Shown: positions 32,776 to 42,000 of the stretch, in pieces
Layout: every line of letters begins with the position of its first letter
Position numbering within the stretch: position 1 is the stretch's first letter
Source: Rhodopirellula sp. P2
Lineage (GTDB): Bacteria; Planctomycetota; Planctomycetia; Pirellulales; Pirellulaceae
Assembly: GCF_028768465.1 (NCBI RefSeq)
Contig: NZ_CP118225.1
Coordinates: 6,987,001-7,051,000, forward strand
DNA length: 64,000 bases
Reading direction: 5' to 3'
Notes under the pieces: model-generated
What the model was told of the DNA's origin: nothing
Seen by the model: the letters and a program-made list of their open reading frames with translations, nothing else
Database searches by the model: none
Made by a program: the position numbers and the translations under genes

Positions 32776-34881
32776 ATGAATATTGACCCCGCATTGGCCA
32801 GCGTCGAGAAGGTTGCGACGATCAAGCAACTTGACGCTGTCAAAGAAATCCACCGCGAACACAAGTCGATTCTTGGCCAAATGCCCGACGGGGCGTTTGA
32901 CGATCGGTTTGCGAACGGTCAGATCTACCTTGCAAATATTGAAAACGCGGCTGCTGGATACGTACTCTTCTGGCGAAACCGTTCTGATGAGATTCGGATT
33001 GCACATCTTGCTGTCCGGAAGTCTTGCCAGCGGCTTGGCGTCGCGAACGCACTGCTAGATCATTTAAAACAGAATCATTCGACGTGCAGTCGGATTCGAC
33101 TGAACTGCAGGTCTGATTTCGCAGCTGCCCAGATTTGGCCCAAGCTCGATTTTGTAGCGTGCGGTCGGAAACCTGCAAAGCAACCAGGGAAAGAACTGAC
33201 GATCTTTCAGTACCGACTCGATGATACGCCACTGTTTGATATTTGCGAAGATGCCCCCCATCTACCCGTAGTCGTGTGCGATACAAACGTCTGCATGGAC
33301 ATCGAGTACTCAGAGCGAGATAACCATGAGTCGTCCTCCGGTTTGCTGGCCGACTGGCTCGTCGATCAAATTGAATTGCGAGTTACCGAAGAAATCCTGA
33401 ATGATCTAGATCGCCAAGACCAGTTAACTCGAAGCCGGATGACATCCGTCGTTCAAGCGGACTGGGACCAGGTTGATGCGGATCCCGACGAGGTCAGAAG
33501 GTATCGGGCGATCGTTCGTGAAGTACTCGGCAAAGCTGAACGCGAAGACGATCTATCCGACGAAAAGCACTTGGCCATTGCGGCGGCGGTTAAGGCTGCC
33601 GCTTTTGCAACTCGAGATCGCCGGATTCTGAACGCTGCCCCCGAGCTACTCGAAAAAATTGGCTTGCGGGTCCAACGTCCGTCGGAAATCATCGCGGAGC
33701 TGGATTCGCTACAGTCCTCGGGAAAGCCTCACTTTGGCGATTTGAAAAACGCTGGGATTTTCAGGACGCAAGTCACGTCGGTCGGCGATGTCGATGCAGA
33801 ACAGTTCTTGAAGTCGACCAGAGGTGAGACCATCGGTGAATTCCGTCGCTACCTTGATGATGCGTTGGCGGCTCCGAAGACCTACCGTGTCGACTCCATC
33901 AAAAACGGCGACGGAGAGCAACTTGCTTTCATTGTCGTCCGACGGTCGAAGGAAAGCGAGCACCGCGTTGAGCGGCTGCGAATTGCCCACCGTTGCGAAG
34001 GGACCAGGTTGGGCGGAGCCTTGGTTGAACATCTGGCCGAACGACCGCTGGGTTGCACATGGAGCAATGCGGCCGTCTGTCGTAAGTCCACGGCAACTGT
34101 CATCGAGGATCCAGTGCTTTCCGGTGATCTCGCTCGATCGTGTTTCCACCGGGGATTTTCATACCAAGATGGTGAGCTGATTAGGATCTCGATGCCCGGA
34201 ACGTGGACGCACGCTGAATTCGAAGCCCAGCTTGACCAACTGCTGGCACGAAACGCTATCCAGCAGTCATTGGCGAGTCGGCTTCGCACCTTGGCCGCTC
34301 TCAGTGACCCAGCTGCGATTCGCGAACTCGAACAACGAATTCACCCCGGAAAAGTGACTTTCGGTGATTTATCAAACTGGATTGTCCCGATACAGCCGGA
34401 ATGGGCGCAGGAGCTATTTGATATCCGGATTTGGAATCGCCCACTTTTTGCAGCCGAGACGAACTTGGCCATCAACCCCGATTCGGTTTACTACAAACGG
34501 CCAAGGAACAGCCCCACGGGTGAATATGGTCGAATCTTGTGGTATGTAAGCGGAGACGCCGAAAAAGGCGGAAATTCGATCCGAGCGTGCAGCATGATGA
34601 CCAAACGTGTCACGGGACCGATCAAAGATGTCTATCGACAATACGAACGGATGGGGGTTTTCGAGTGGAAGCAGATCAAAGAGCACTTTGGAAAGGCCAC
34701 CAGCGAAGCGGTCGCAATCGAATTCACTGATACCGAACTGCTTCCGCATCCGATCAACTTCACTCGTGCGAACCAGATCCTCGTGCAGACTGGAATGAAA
34801 GCCAACCAGTTTCAATCAGCTCTACGGATCACGGCTCCCACCTTTCACCAACTCTACGACGAACTCACGAAAGCCAACTAG
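32776..34881 (+). CDS. GNAT-PIN-GNAT-like fusion protein
   Basis: A 701-residue multidomain protein. Residues about 15-135 form a GNAT acetyltransferase domain with acetyl-CoA loop QRLGVANAL near 85-93. From 164 a PIN nuclease domain begins (VVVCDTNVCMDIE, with VTEEILNDLD and DEKHLAIAAAVKAAAFATRDRRIL supplying further acidic positions). Around 385-440 is a second, more diverged GNAT-like piece (RIAHRCEGTRLGGALVEHL). The last 150 residues (GRILWYVSGDAEKGGNS, VYRQYERMGVFEWKQI) look like a PUA/ASCH-related fold. The ATG at 32776 has a GAGGA box. The ASCH gene follows after five bases, so the pair is probably one operon. The activity and target are unknown; an RNA-linked toxin or modifier is a fair guess. 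Confidence 0.75.
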   Translation: MNIDPALASVEKVATIKQLDAVKEIHREHKSILGQMPDGAFDDRFANGQIYLANIENAAAGYVLFWRNRSDEIRIAHLAVRKSCQRLGVANALLDHLKQNHSTCSRIRLNCRSDFAAAQIWPKLDFVACGRKPAKQPGKELTIFQYRLDDTPLFDICEDAPHLPVVVCDTNVCMDIEYSERDNHESSSGLLADWLVDQIELRVTEEILNDLDRQDQLTRSRMTSVVQADWDQVDADPDEVRRYRAIVREVLGKAEREDDLSDEKHLAIAAAVKAAAFATRDRRILNAAPELLEKIGLRVQRPSEIIAELDSLQSSGKPHFGDLKNAGIFRTQVTSVGDVDAEQFLKSTRGETIGEFRRYLDDALAAPKTYRVDSIKNGDGEQLAFIVVRRSKESEHRVERLRIAHRCEGTRLGGALVEHLAERPLGCTWSNAAVCRKSTATVIEDPVLSGDLARSCFHRGFSYQDGELIRISMPGTWTHAEFEAQLDQLLARNAIQQSLASRLRTLAALSDPAAIRELEQRIHPGKVTFGDLSNWIVPIQPEWAQELFDIRIWNRPLFAAETNLAINPDSVYYKRPRNSPTGEYGRILWYVSGDAEKGGNSIRACSMMTKRVTGPIKDVYRQYERMGVFEWKQIKEHFGKATSEAVAIEFTDTELLPHPINFTRANQILVQTGMKANQFQSALRITAPTFHQLYDELTKAN

Positions 34882-34886
34882 CCTCG

Positions 34887-35324
34887 ATGCTCTTTCTCTC
34901 GATCCACCCCGAATACGTCCAAGCGATCCTGGAAGGTCGCAAGACGGTCGAACTTCGCAAGCGGCGTCCGCGTGCAGAAGTGGGGTCGACGGTCGTGATC
35001 TATGCAACGATGCCCCAGTGCGAAGTTGTCGCGACCGCGATCGTCGAGCGTATTCAGTCCGCAGAGCCAGCGAAACTTTGGCGGCAAGTACGCGACACCG
35101 CTGCAGTGAGCAAGCAGGCCTACGAAAGGTACTTTGCGGACACAGAAACAGCGGTCGGAATCCACCTTCGCCACGTCCAACGATTCGTTGAGCCGATTCC
35201 GCTGGGTGATCTTCGTAAGAGCTGGGAAGGTTTCCACCCGCCCCAGCAATTCCGCTACCTAACAAGTTGCCAGCAGAATTTCATCAGTTTGAGGCATACA
35301 GAAAACTGCACGCCGTCTAGCTAG
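34887..35324 (+). CDS. ASCH-domain protein
   Basis: A 145-residue protein matching the ASCH fold of the COG4933 type: MLFLSIHPEYVQAILEGRKTVE, RKRRPRAEVGSTVVIYATMPQCEVVATAIVE, GIHLRHVQRFVEPIPLGDLR and PPQQFRYL. ASCH domains share the PUA-like fold and are predicted RNA-binding or RNA-processing modules. It starts five bases after the GNAT-PIN gene stop, so it is probably co-translated with it. The last 15 residues are poorly conserved and may be extra. Confidence 0.83.
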   Translation: MLFLSIHPEYVQAILEGRKTVELRKRRPRAEVGSTVVIYATMPQCEVVATAIVERIQSAEPAKLWRQVRDTAAVSKQAYERYFADTETAVGIHLRHVQRFVEPIPLGDLRKSWEGFHPPQQFRYLTSCQQNFISLRHTENCTPSS

Positions 35325-35349
35325 TCAGATCCTTGGTCCGACACTAGAG

Positions 35350-35760
35350 CTAAAGAGATTCCAAGGCGGAATCGAGCGATAAACGAAGCTGACGAATGAT
35401 TTCAAAGGCACCTGTAGCTTCTTTAGTGTACAGCGGCGTAACTCCAGCGTGAGACGCAGGTTTAAGAATGCGGTCCTTGATCTTCTTGACCTCATCAAAG
35501 AGCTGAGCTGCATTTCGCTGCTTCCTCGCTGCAGCTGACAGCAACTCGAACATGCTGGTGTGAAGATTGGCACGGGCACCGACAAGCTTCGCGATAACCT
35601 TGCCCTTCTCATGATTATTCGCTGCGGTCACCTTTGCTGGGTCGATTTTCTCGTCGGAAACCAATTGCTCAAATTCTTCGAGCGAGTACTCTCCTTGAAG
35701 CAACGCAACAAACTCTTTGTTGGCCTGCAAAAGAAGCAATCCCCTCGGTTCAGAAATCAT
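35350..35760 (-). CDS. Hypothetical helical protein
   Basis: A 136-residue minus-strand ORF with even composition and alternating charged helices (KQRNAAQLFDEVKKIKDRIL, EIIRQLRLSLDSALESL). No signal, membrane segment or recognised domain. It is convergent with the ASCH gene (25 bases apart). Codon use looks coding, but no ribosome site is obvious. It could be a partner of either neighbour. Confidence 0.5.
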   Translation of the reverse strand: MISEPRGLLLLQANKEFVALLQGEYSLEEFEQLVSDEKIDPAKVTAANNHEKGKVIAKLVGARANLHTSMFELLSAAARKQRNAAQLFDEVKKIKDRILKPASHAGVTPLYTKEATGAFEIIRQLRLSLDSALESL

Positions 35761-36080
35761 ACTTGCGAGCGATTTAAACTTTCAACGCTCAATTATGAAG
35801 CCATGATTTCTCTTGTCGTTTGCTGCCGCAAGAAACCCCGCCAATATTTATTCAGCACACTTTCTTAATCTACGCTCGAGCACTCGATACAACAAGCAGA
35901 CCTGAACATCGACTTGCTTGGTAAGGAACATGGATATTTGAGTCAGCAAGCTCTGCAAGCAGTCGCCAGTAAATCTTGATTTTCGTCGGTTCGCCCAAAT
36001 ACGACCCGCGTTTGAATTGCCATTCGGCAAAGCAAGCCAATAGTACTGCATTCAAAACTTATCTAATTCACGGACCGACT
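35761..36080. other. AT-richer gap between hypothetical gene and hsdM remnant
   Basis: About 320 bases of lower GC than the surroundings. Short minus-strand frames (for example LACFAEWQFKRGSYLGEPTKI near 35990) could be decayed coding sequence, but I cannot assign them. Confidence 0.35.
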
Positions 36081-36221
36081 CTATATCCTTTGTTTTTCGC
36101 GGCCAAACAAGAACGCTTGCTGATAGCCAGCCGCGTCGAGGTTGGATCGAAGTTTGTCCGCTGCCGTCCAAAGTTTCTTGTCGAGATCCTTGAGGAACTT
36201 CTGGCCATCCGCCTCTGACAT
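36081..36221 (-). pseudogene. hsdM: Remnant of type I restriction methylase N-terminus
   Basis: A 46-codon ORF (ATG at 36219-36221, TAG at 36081-36083) whose first 36 residues match the conserved start of HsdM proteins: FLKDLDKKLWTAADKLRSNL, then DAAGYQQA. A whole HsdM is about 500 residues and continues with an LGLIFLKYIS-type segment. Here the frame turns into FLFGREKQRI and stops, so only the N-terminal helical start survives. It shows that a type I restriction locus once stood between the ASCH gene and the helicase. Confidence 0.72.
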
Positions 36222-36399
36222 GGGCTTGATTCATTCAATGGATTGACGAACACGCATTGCCACATGACTCCCTCATGTGGTTGCAAACTGAAGCCCGCCA
36301 TCCTATTGTGCCAGGGACCACCAAACAAGCAGGCAGGGGGTCTGCCACGCTCCGATAGGTGAGCTCACTGGATCGACACGACACACGTTTGAGGAACGC

Positions 36400-39300
36400 A
36401 TGGATCGCTCTCCGTTTCTGAGTGTCGACAAAAAGGATTGGATCGCGGCGAACGAATTGGCGTTCGCCTTCCATGATCGTTTTCCGGTGACACGTGGCCA
36501 TGCGCTGGTGGTGACTCGCCGCGTGGTGCCGACTTGGTTTGAGGCCTCGCCAGAAGAACAAGCTGCGCTGATGGGCTTGGTCAACGTGGTCAAGCAACGG
36601 CTGGACGAAACGCTGGATCCCAAGCCCACTGGATACAACGTCGGTTTCAACTGCGGCGAAACCGCTGGTCAAACCGTCATGCATGTTCACGTTCATGTGA
36701 TCCCTCGCTATCGCGGCGATGTGCCGGATCCACGTGGCGGTGTTCGATACGTGATTCCCGAGAAAGCGAACTACCTGGTCGATGAGACACCGGCCCAGAC
36801 AGCGCAAGCGGAGGCCGGCAACGCGACGAACGCTCCACGCTTGGAACTGTTGACCGGGTATCCGGATTCGACGTTGTGGGAACGACTCTCGGACCGGATG
36901 GCGGATGCGAGGAAAGTCGACGTGCTGGCTTCGTTTGTCCAGCCTTCCGGCCTCGCGGTGATCGAAGGTCGGCTGTTCGAAACGTTGCAGCGAGACGCCG
37001 CCGTTCGAATCCTGGTCAGCGATTACCTGTACATCTCGCATCCGAAAGCTTTGGCTCGGTTGCTCGCGTGGCAGGACACGGTTGGCGACGACGAAGCCTT
37101 GCGTGGCGAGCTGCGGGCGCGGCTGGTGAAACATAAGTCGCTTTCGCGGGGACCAGATTCATTCCATCCCAAGGCGTGGCGAATCATGGATGACCACGGT
37201 TCGTTGGTGGCGGTTGGCAGCAGCAACCTGTCGAAGGCCGCATTGGAAACGGGTGTCGAATGGAATCTGATCTGTTCCAGCCGAGGACACGTTGGCGTGC
37301 CCGACGATTTCGTCGAGGCGTTTGATGAGCTATGGCAGTCCGCGGAACCGCTGACGGTTGATCTGGTGGAGCAGTATCGGCTGGATGCGAAAGCGTATCG
37401 CAAGGAACACTTCGAACCCCAGAGCATCGACCAGACAACGATTCCTGAGCCTCGGCCTTGGCAGGCGGCGGCGCTGGGGTCTCTCGCCAAGCTGCGTGCC
37501 GAAGGTTTCGCCAAGGCGTTGATCTCAGTGGCCACCGGGATGGGGAAGACTTGGTTGGCTGCCTTTGATGTGCGGCAAGTCGGGGAGACACTCACACGAC
37601 GCCCGCGGGTGCTGGTGATTGCACACCGCTCGCACATTTTGTCGCAAGCCGAAGGTGTTCTGTCCCAACTGCTGGACGACGCGTTCGAGGATGGCGATTC
37701 GCTGGCGGCGCAAACGTCATGGTATGTCGGCTCCCGTAGTGAACTGGACGGTGAGTTGGTGGTTGCCTCGATTCAAAAACTCGCTCGCCCCGAGGGCCTG
37801 AAGCGTCTGGCGAACGAGCGTTTCGACTACGTGATCATCGATGAAGTTCATCACGCAGAAGCACCCACATACCGCCGTGTGCTGGCAAAGCTGGACGCAG
37901 ATTTCGTGCTGGGTTTGACCGCGACTCCCGAACGCACCGATGGTGTCGATGTGGTCAGCATCTTCGATGACAACTTGGCCTATCACGCCTCCATTGGCAC
38001 GGGCATCGAAGAGGGAGCGTTGGTTCCGTTCCACTACGTTGGCATTCGAGACACGGTGGACTTCGAACAAGTCCCGTGGCGCAACGGCCGGTTCGATCCC
38101 GATGAGCTGGAACAACGCGTCGCGACGAGCGAGCGGATGGAACGATTGTGGCAAGCAATCAACGAGCATCCCGGTGAGCGAACGATTGTCTTTTGTTGCT
38201 CTCGGCGTCATGCCAAGTTCGCGCGTGATTGGCTGCGCGCGAAAGGCGTCCGCTCAGCAGCGGTGTTCTCAGGCGGAGGCGGTGACAGCTACGGACAATC
38301 GCTGGAACAGTTGCGTGATGGCTCGCTGGAAACCCTGTGCGTGGTCGACATGTTCAACGAGGGGCTGGATGTCCCAGCGGTGGATCGCGTTGTGATGCTG
38401 CGGCCCACGGAATCGAAGGTTGTCTTCCTTCAGCAGCTCGGCCGTGGATTGCGAGCCAGCATGGGCAAGACACGGTTGTTGGTGATCGATTTCGTCGGCA
38501 ACCACCGCTTGTTCGCTCAACGAATGCTGCACCTCTTGTCGCTGGGGAACCACACGGCTCAGTGGGGTGATTTGAGGAATTGGATCCAGGGTTCACCTCC
38601 GGAGTTGCCCGAAGGTTGCTTGCTGGATGTTGAACTGGAAGCACAGGATCTGTTGAAACAGTTCCTCCCCACGGGAGCCGCCGCCGGGGTCGAGGCGTAT
38701 CGCGGGCTGCGTGATGAACTGGGGCGTCGCCCGGCTCCATCGGAATTGGTCACTCGCGGGTACATCCCAGGAACGATCAGTCGCAGTGCAGGCAGCTGGT
38801 TTGCTTTCGCGGCTGACGAAGGCGACCTGAATGACGACGAACAGCAAACGCTTGGCTTGTTCGGAAATTGGTTCAAGACGGTGGAGACGACCAACCTGAA
38901 CAAGTCGTACAAGATGGTGGTGCTTCGCGTGTTGCTGGATCAATCATCGTTCTTTGATCCAGTCGACTTGCCAGAGTTTGCCAAACGCTGCCGGACTCAC
39001 ATGCTGGAACACCCCGTTCTCCGGCAAGACCTGCTGGAGGGCAAGCACGCGATCGATCATCGCCATGCGAGCGACGCGGAGTGGATGACATGGTGGATCA
39101 AGTGGCCGATTGATCGATGGCTGGACAACCAAAACGGCTCGCGTTGGTTCAAGCGGACGGGCGACCAAATGCGGTTGGCAATCGATTGCCCGACCGAACT
39201 GCGTGGTTCCCTGGAATCCATGACGGAAGAGTTGGTGGAAGGACGTTTGGCTCGGTACATCCAATCGAAACGCTTGGCGGAGTCGCCTGAGTCAACGCAT

Positions 39301-40170
39301 TCGTTCTCGGGAAAGGTTTCTCACGCAAATGGAAAGCCGATTCTTTTCATTCCGACGGTGGAGAAAGAACCGGGGCGACCGGTGGGCCCGACCGAAGTGC
39401 AGCTGCCCAGTGGTGATGGGTGGACGTTCAAGTTTGTAAAAGTCGCCTGCAACGTCGCACATCCCCAGGGTGAAAAGAAGAATCGTTTACCGGAACTGCT
39501 TCGGCAGTGGTTTGGGGATGACGCGGGGTTGCCGGGCACAGACTTTCGCGTGCATTTCAAACGGCATGAGGGGCATTGGCAGGTGGAGCCGGCCGGCGTC
39601 CAAGACGTGGTTGCTGCTGCAACCGAACGCCAAATCACAGAGCCGATTGCAGAACCGGAAAATCCGGAATGGGTGATCGAGCCGTCGGTCAAAGACTCTG
39701 CCAAATATGCCAGCCACGTCCCGGCGGTTGACTTGGTTGCCGCGGCCGGAGGCTTCGGGCCGGAAGGTGTTCCCGAAGAGATTGGCTGGATCGAGGTTGC
39801 CGACCGCAAGCTATCACGAGGGATGTTCGCCGCACGGGTGATCGGTCACTCCATGGAGCCTCGAATCACCAGTGGAAGCCTGTGTCTGTTTCGTCCCTGC
39901 CCAGCCGGTTCGCGGCAGAATCGTTTGGTACTCGTTCAACTGAACACCCATGCCGATCCGGTGGACGGAGGACGCTACACAGTGAAGCGATACCACTCCA
40001 CCAAACGCGCCGACGAAGACGGTTGGCAGCACCAAGCCATCGAGCTGCAGCCCCTCAACCCCGAGTTTTCGGCAATCCAAATTGACGAGGAATCGGCGAC
40101 GGACCTTCGGGTGCTGGGGGAATTTGTTGAGATCTTGCACGAATCAAAACCAGATGACGAGAGCCACTGA
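36400..40170 (+). CDS. HIT-PLD-DEAH helicase-S24 fusion protein
   Basis: A 1256-residue fusion. Residues 1-115 form a HIT-family domain with histidine triad MHVHVHVIPR (His95, 97, 99). About 150-320 is a PLD-like (HKD) nuclease domain with FHPKAW and VGSSNLS. About 345-720 is an SF2 helicase: ATGMGKTWLA (Walker A), DYVIIDEVHH, LGLTATPERTDG, FNEGLDVP, QLGRGLRAS. A DUF3427-like middle follows. The last 110 residues (VIGHSMEPRITSGSLCLF, YTVKRY) look like an S24/LexA-type peptidase domain with Ser-Lys dyad candidates. The ATG at 36400 has GAGGA upstream. The 3' end overlaps the next gene (ATGA). It plausibly acts in nucleic acid defence or repair. Confidence 0.83.
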   Translation: MDRSPFLSVDKKDWIAANELAFAFHDRFPVTRGHALVVTRRVVPTWFEASPEEQAALMGLVNVVKQRLDETLDPKPTGYNVGFNCGETAGQTVMHVHVHVIPRYRGDVPDPRGGVRYVIPEKANYLVDETPAQTAQAEAGNATNAPRLELLTGYPDSTLWERLSDRMADARKVDVLASFVQPSGLAVIEGRLFETLQRDAAVRILVSDYLYISHPKALARLLAWQDTVGDDEALRGELRARLVKHKSLSRGPDSFHPKAWRIMDDHGSLVAVGSSNLSKAALETGVEWNLICSSRGHVGVPDDFVEAFDELWQSAEPLTVDLVEQYRLDAKAYRKEHFEPQSIDQTTIPEPRPWQAAALGSLAKLRAEGFAKALISVATGMGKTWLAAFDVRQVGETLTRRPRVLVIAHRSHILSQAEGVLSQLLDDAFEDGDSLAAQTSWYVGSRSELDGELVVASIQKLARPEGLKRLANERFDYVIIDEVHHAEAPTYRRVLAKLDADFVLGLTATPERTDGVDVVSIFDDNLAYHASIGTGIEEGALVPFHYVGIRDTVDFEQVPWRNGRFDPDELEQRVATSERMERLWQAINEHPGERTIVFCCSRRHAKFARDWLRAKGVRSAAVFSGGGGDSYGQSLEQLRDGSLETLCVVDMFNEGLDVPAVDRVVMLRPTESKVVFLQQLGRGLRASMGKTRLLVIDFVGNHRLFAQRMLHLLSLGNHTAQWGDLRNWIQGSPPELPEGCLLDVELEAQDLLKQFLPTGAAAGVEAYRGLRDELGRRPAPSELVTRGYIPGTISRSAGSWFAFAADEGDLNDDEQQTLGLFGNWFKTVETTNLNKSYKMVVLRVLLDQSSFFDPVDLPEFAKRCRTHMLEHPVLRQDLLEGKHAIDHRHASDAEWMTWWIKWPIDRWLDNQNGSRWFKRTGDQMRLAIDCPTELRGSLESMTEELVEGRLARYIQSKRLAESPESTHSFSGKVSHANGKPILFIPTVEKEPGRPVGPTEVQLPSGDGWTFKFVKVACNVAHPQGEKKNRLPELLRQWFGDDAGLPGTDFRVHFKRHEGHWQVEPAGVQDVVAAATERQITEPIAEPENPEWVIEPSVKDSAKYASHVPAVDLVAAAGGFGPEGVPEEIGWIEVADRKLSRGMFAARVIGHSMEPRITSGSLCLFRPCPAGSRQNRLVLVQLNTHADPVDGGRYTVKRYHSTKRADEDGWQHQAIELQPLNPEFSAIQIDEESATDLRVLGEFVEILHESKPDDESH

Positions 40171-40634
40171 TGACGAAGACAACACTCGTGATCGTTCCGT
40201 GCGGCAGCAGCAAGGTTTGGTCAAAGAATCCCTTGGCGGGGCCGACGATCGCTCGCGATGCTTACGTGGGATCGCCGTTCAAGGTCAATCGTCGGTACGC
40301 GGAATGTGTCGGCGATCAATGGCTCATCCTCAGTGCGAAGCACGGTTTCATTGCCCCGGACTTCGTCTTGCCAGGCCCCTACGAAGTCACTTTCAAAACA
40401 AAGTCGTCAGGGCCGATTGATTTGAACACGCTGTCGCAACAAGCCCTCGACCATGGGTTGGCAAAGTTCCACACCGTGATCGGTTTGGGCGGGAAGGAAT
40501 ATCGCCACGCGATTGAAACCGTGTTCGAAGGGTCGGAAGTGGAACTGCAGTTCCCGTTCGCTGGCCTGCCGATTGGCAAAGCGATGCAGGCGGCCAAGCG
40601 GGCGGCTGAGAAAGCGATTGCGGGCACTGGGTGA
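40170..40634 (+). CDS. DUF6884-like protein
   Basis: A 154-residue protein matching the DUF6884/YaaA-related pattern: LVIVPCGSSKVW, GPTIARDAYVGSPFKVNRRYAE, WLILSAKHGFIAPDFVLPGPY. It overlaps the helicase stop by four bases, so the two are translationally coupled and probably work together. The biochemical role of the family is unknown; a nucleotide- or base-related function has been suggested for similar folds. No membrane or signal segment. Confidence 0.8.
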   Translation: MTKTTLVIVPCGSSKVWSKNPLAGPTIARDAYVGSPFKVNRRYAECVGDQWLILSAKHGFIAPDFVLPGPYEVTFKTKSSGPIDLNTLSQQALDHGLAKFHTVIGLGGKEYRHAIETVFEGSEVELQFPFAGLPIGKAMQAAKRAAEKAIAGTG

Positions 40635-40776
40635 TCCGGCCAGCAGACCGGGGACCGAAGCAGCCCGCCCCCAGCGCCGACGCTGGCTGGCAGACGTTTC
40701 TTTCGTGACCAGGGGCACGGATCATTCACCCACGCGACAGCTCCCGTGCGAATCATTTGAGCGGTTTGATTCGGAT

Positions 40777-41031
40777 TCAGCACAACGTGATCGTTGCCGG
40801 CGAGGGTGCCCTGGCAGCTCGCAGTTCCAGAAACCTCCTGTATCGTTGTCGAATGGGATGCTCGGGATCAAGCTCGGCGAGTTGCCGCCGAAATTCGCCC
40901 CTCACTTCTTGGGCAACCTGTGTGTCATCGCGTGACCGCTCCCTTGCCGCGCTTCTGCGAAAATGCTGCGAGAAGAGGAAACCACCAACCAACACGGTGA
41001 GGGCGGAAGCGGCAAGAATCGGTTTTCTCAT
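40777..41031 (-). CDS. Small membrane-anchored hypothetical protein
   Basis: An 84-residue protein starting at the ATG at 41029-41031: MRKPILAASALTVLVGGFLFSQ is a single hydrophobic anchor or signal, followed by a strongly charged helix (RSAARERSRDDTQVAQEVRGEFRRQLAEL). The open frame extends to 41310 without homology. A plausible real small envelope protein, no family recognised. Confidence 0.45.
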   Translation of the reverse strand: MRKPILAASALTVLVGGFLFSQHFRRSAARERSRDDTQVAQEVRGEFRRQLAELDPEHPIRQRYRRFLELRAARAPSPATITLC

Positions 41032-41419
41032 GATTGAATCGGCGAAATGTCCACAGGTCAGAAATCGAAAGCTTTCTCCCAAGAACCCGTGCCTTCCCAC
41101 GTGCAGCGCCGTTCCACTGATCCGGAAGTCATCCGAGCAATTTCCTCCGCAACCATGCGGACACGAAGACACCGAACTCGGAGCAGGGCGGTGTCTGGTG
41201 CGCAGAGGCTCGGTTTCGTCATTCGGTTTGAAGCGGACTGCGGCGATCGGACAGGATGTGAATGAACGCATCACCATTGGTTGGTGACTCTCCCATGGAC
41301 CGGTGATCACTCAGAACGGCCGCTGACGTGATCGAGCCGTGTCACCGAACCAACCCTGCCACCAATCATCCAGCCGCAGATGCCTGTTGTGATCAAGGCC
41401 GTTCGCTGCAGGGCTTGTC
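41032..41419. other. Intergenic region
   Basis: About 390 bases between two minus-strand genes. I see no gene, RNA or clear promoter. Confidence 0.35.
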
Positions 41420-41737
41420 TCAGTTCGCTTTCGTTACCAGCATGATGGAATCTTCGATCGCCGTCAGGCTGTGCAGTTCTTCGGGAGGCAGGAACAGCAT
41501 CGTCCCCGGCGTCATGGTTTGAGTCTCGCCCATGGTCGTGAACTCAACCTTCCCGGCCACGCACTGGACCGTGATGTCCTTGGCGGCCTTGTGCTCAGGG
41601 ATCGCTTTGCCGGCCGGCAGCACCAATCGCATCACGTTCATTGGTCCGGTTTGGACCAGCAGTTTCGGCTTGGGCTGGCCGTCGGTGGTGACATCATGCA
41701 GGTCGATCAATTGGCCGGCGGGAGTCGTGTTGGTCAT
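41420..41737 (-). CDS. Small cupin-domain protein
   Basis: A 105-residue single-domain cupin. The beta-barrel motifs run MNVMRLVLPAGKAIPEHKAAKDITVQCVAGKVEF and TMTPGTMLFLPPEELHSLTAIEDSIMLV, with His and Glu at metal-binding-like positions. It probably binds a metal and a small ligand; the reaction is unknown. It overlaps the truncated YwiC-like ORF upstream by four bases (ATGA on the minus strand). Confidence 0.82.
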   Translation of the reverse strand: MTNTTPAGQLIDLHDVTTDGQPKPKLLVQTGPMNVMRLVLPAGKAIPEHKAAKDITVQCVAGKVEFTTMGETQTMTPGTMLFLPPEELHSLTAIEDSIMLVTKAN

Positions 41738-42000
41738 CTCAAGTGCTTTCTGAAAGAGGGATCATCATCCAAATGGCCGTGGCGACAGTGCCAGCGACCA
41801 AGGTCCAACGGTTCATGAGCCAGAAAACCAGCCCCGGAAGCGGCGGCGACACAAAGTCCGCCCCAAGTGAGCCCAGCGACGATCAAGGACGTGATCAGCG
41901 GAATTGCAAGGATCGCGTAGGCACCATGTTCCTTGGGTTTCAACTTCGCCGCCGGTTCAGCAGACAGCCGTTTGGTCGCATCGAATGCCATGCTACTCAT
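41734..42000 (-). pseudogene. Truncated YwiC-like membrane protein
   Basis: An 88-codon ORF. Residues 20-65 (LKPKEHGAYAILAIPLITSL, then an AGFLAHEPL-type turn) match the N-terminal start of YwiC-like integral membrane proteins, which are normally about 250 residues. After HEPL the sequence (DLGRWHCRHGHLDDD) is hydrophilic and unlike the family, so most of the gene is gone. It is still joined to the cupin gene by an ATGA overlap, so an internal deletion is likely. It could alternatively be expressed as a short peptide. Confidence 0.55.

Noticed and set aside
36400-40170. Type I or III restriction enzyme R subunit
   Set aside because: Despite the nearby hsdM remnant, the order HIT-PLD-helicase-S24 does not match HsdR or Res proteins, which carry PDDEXK nuclease domains.
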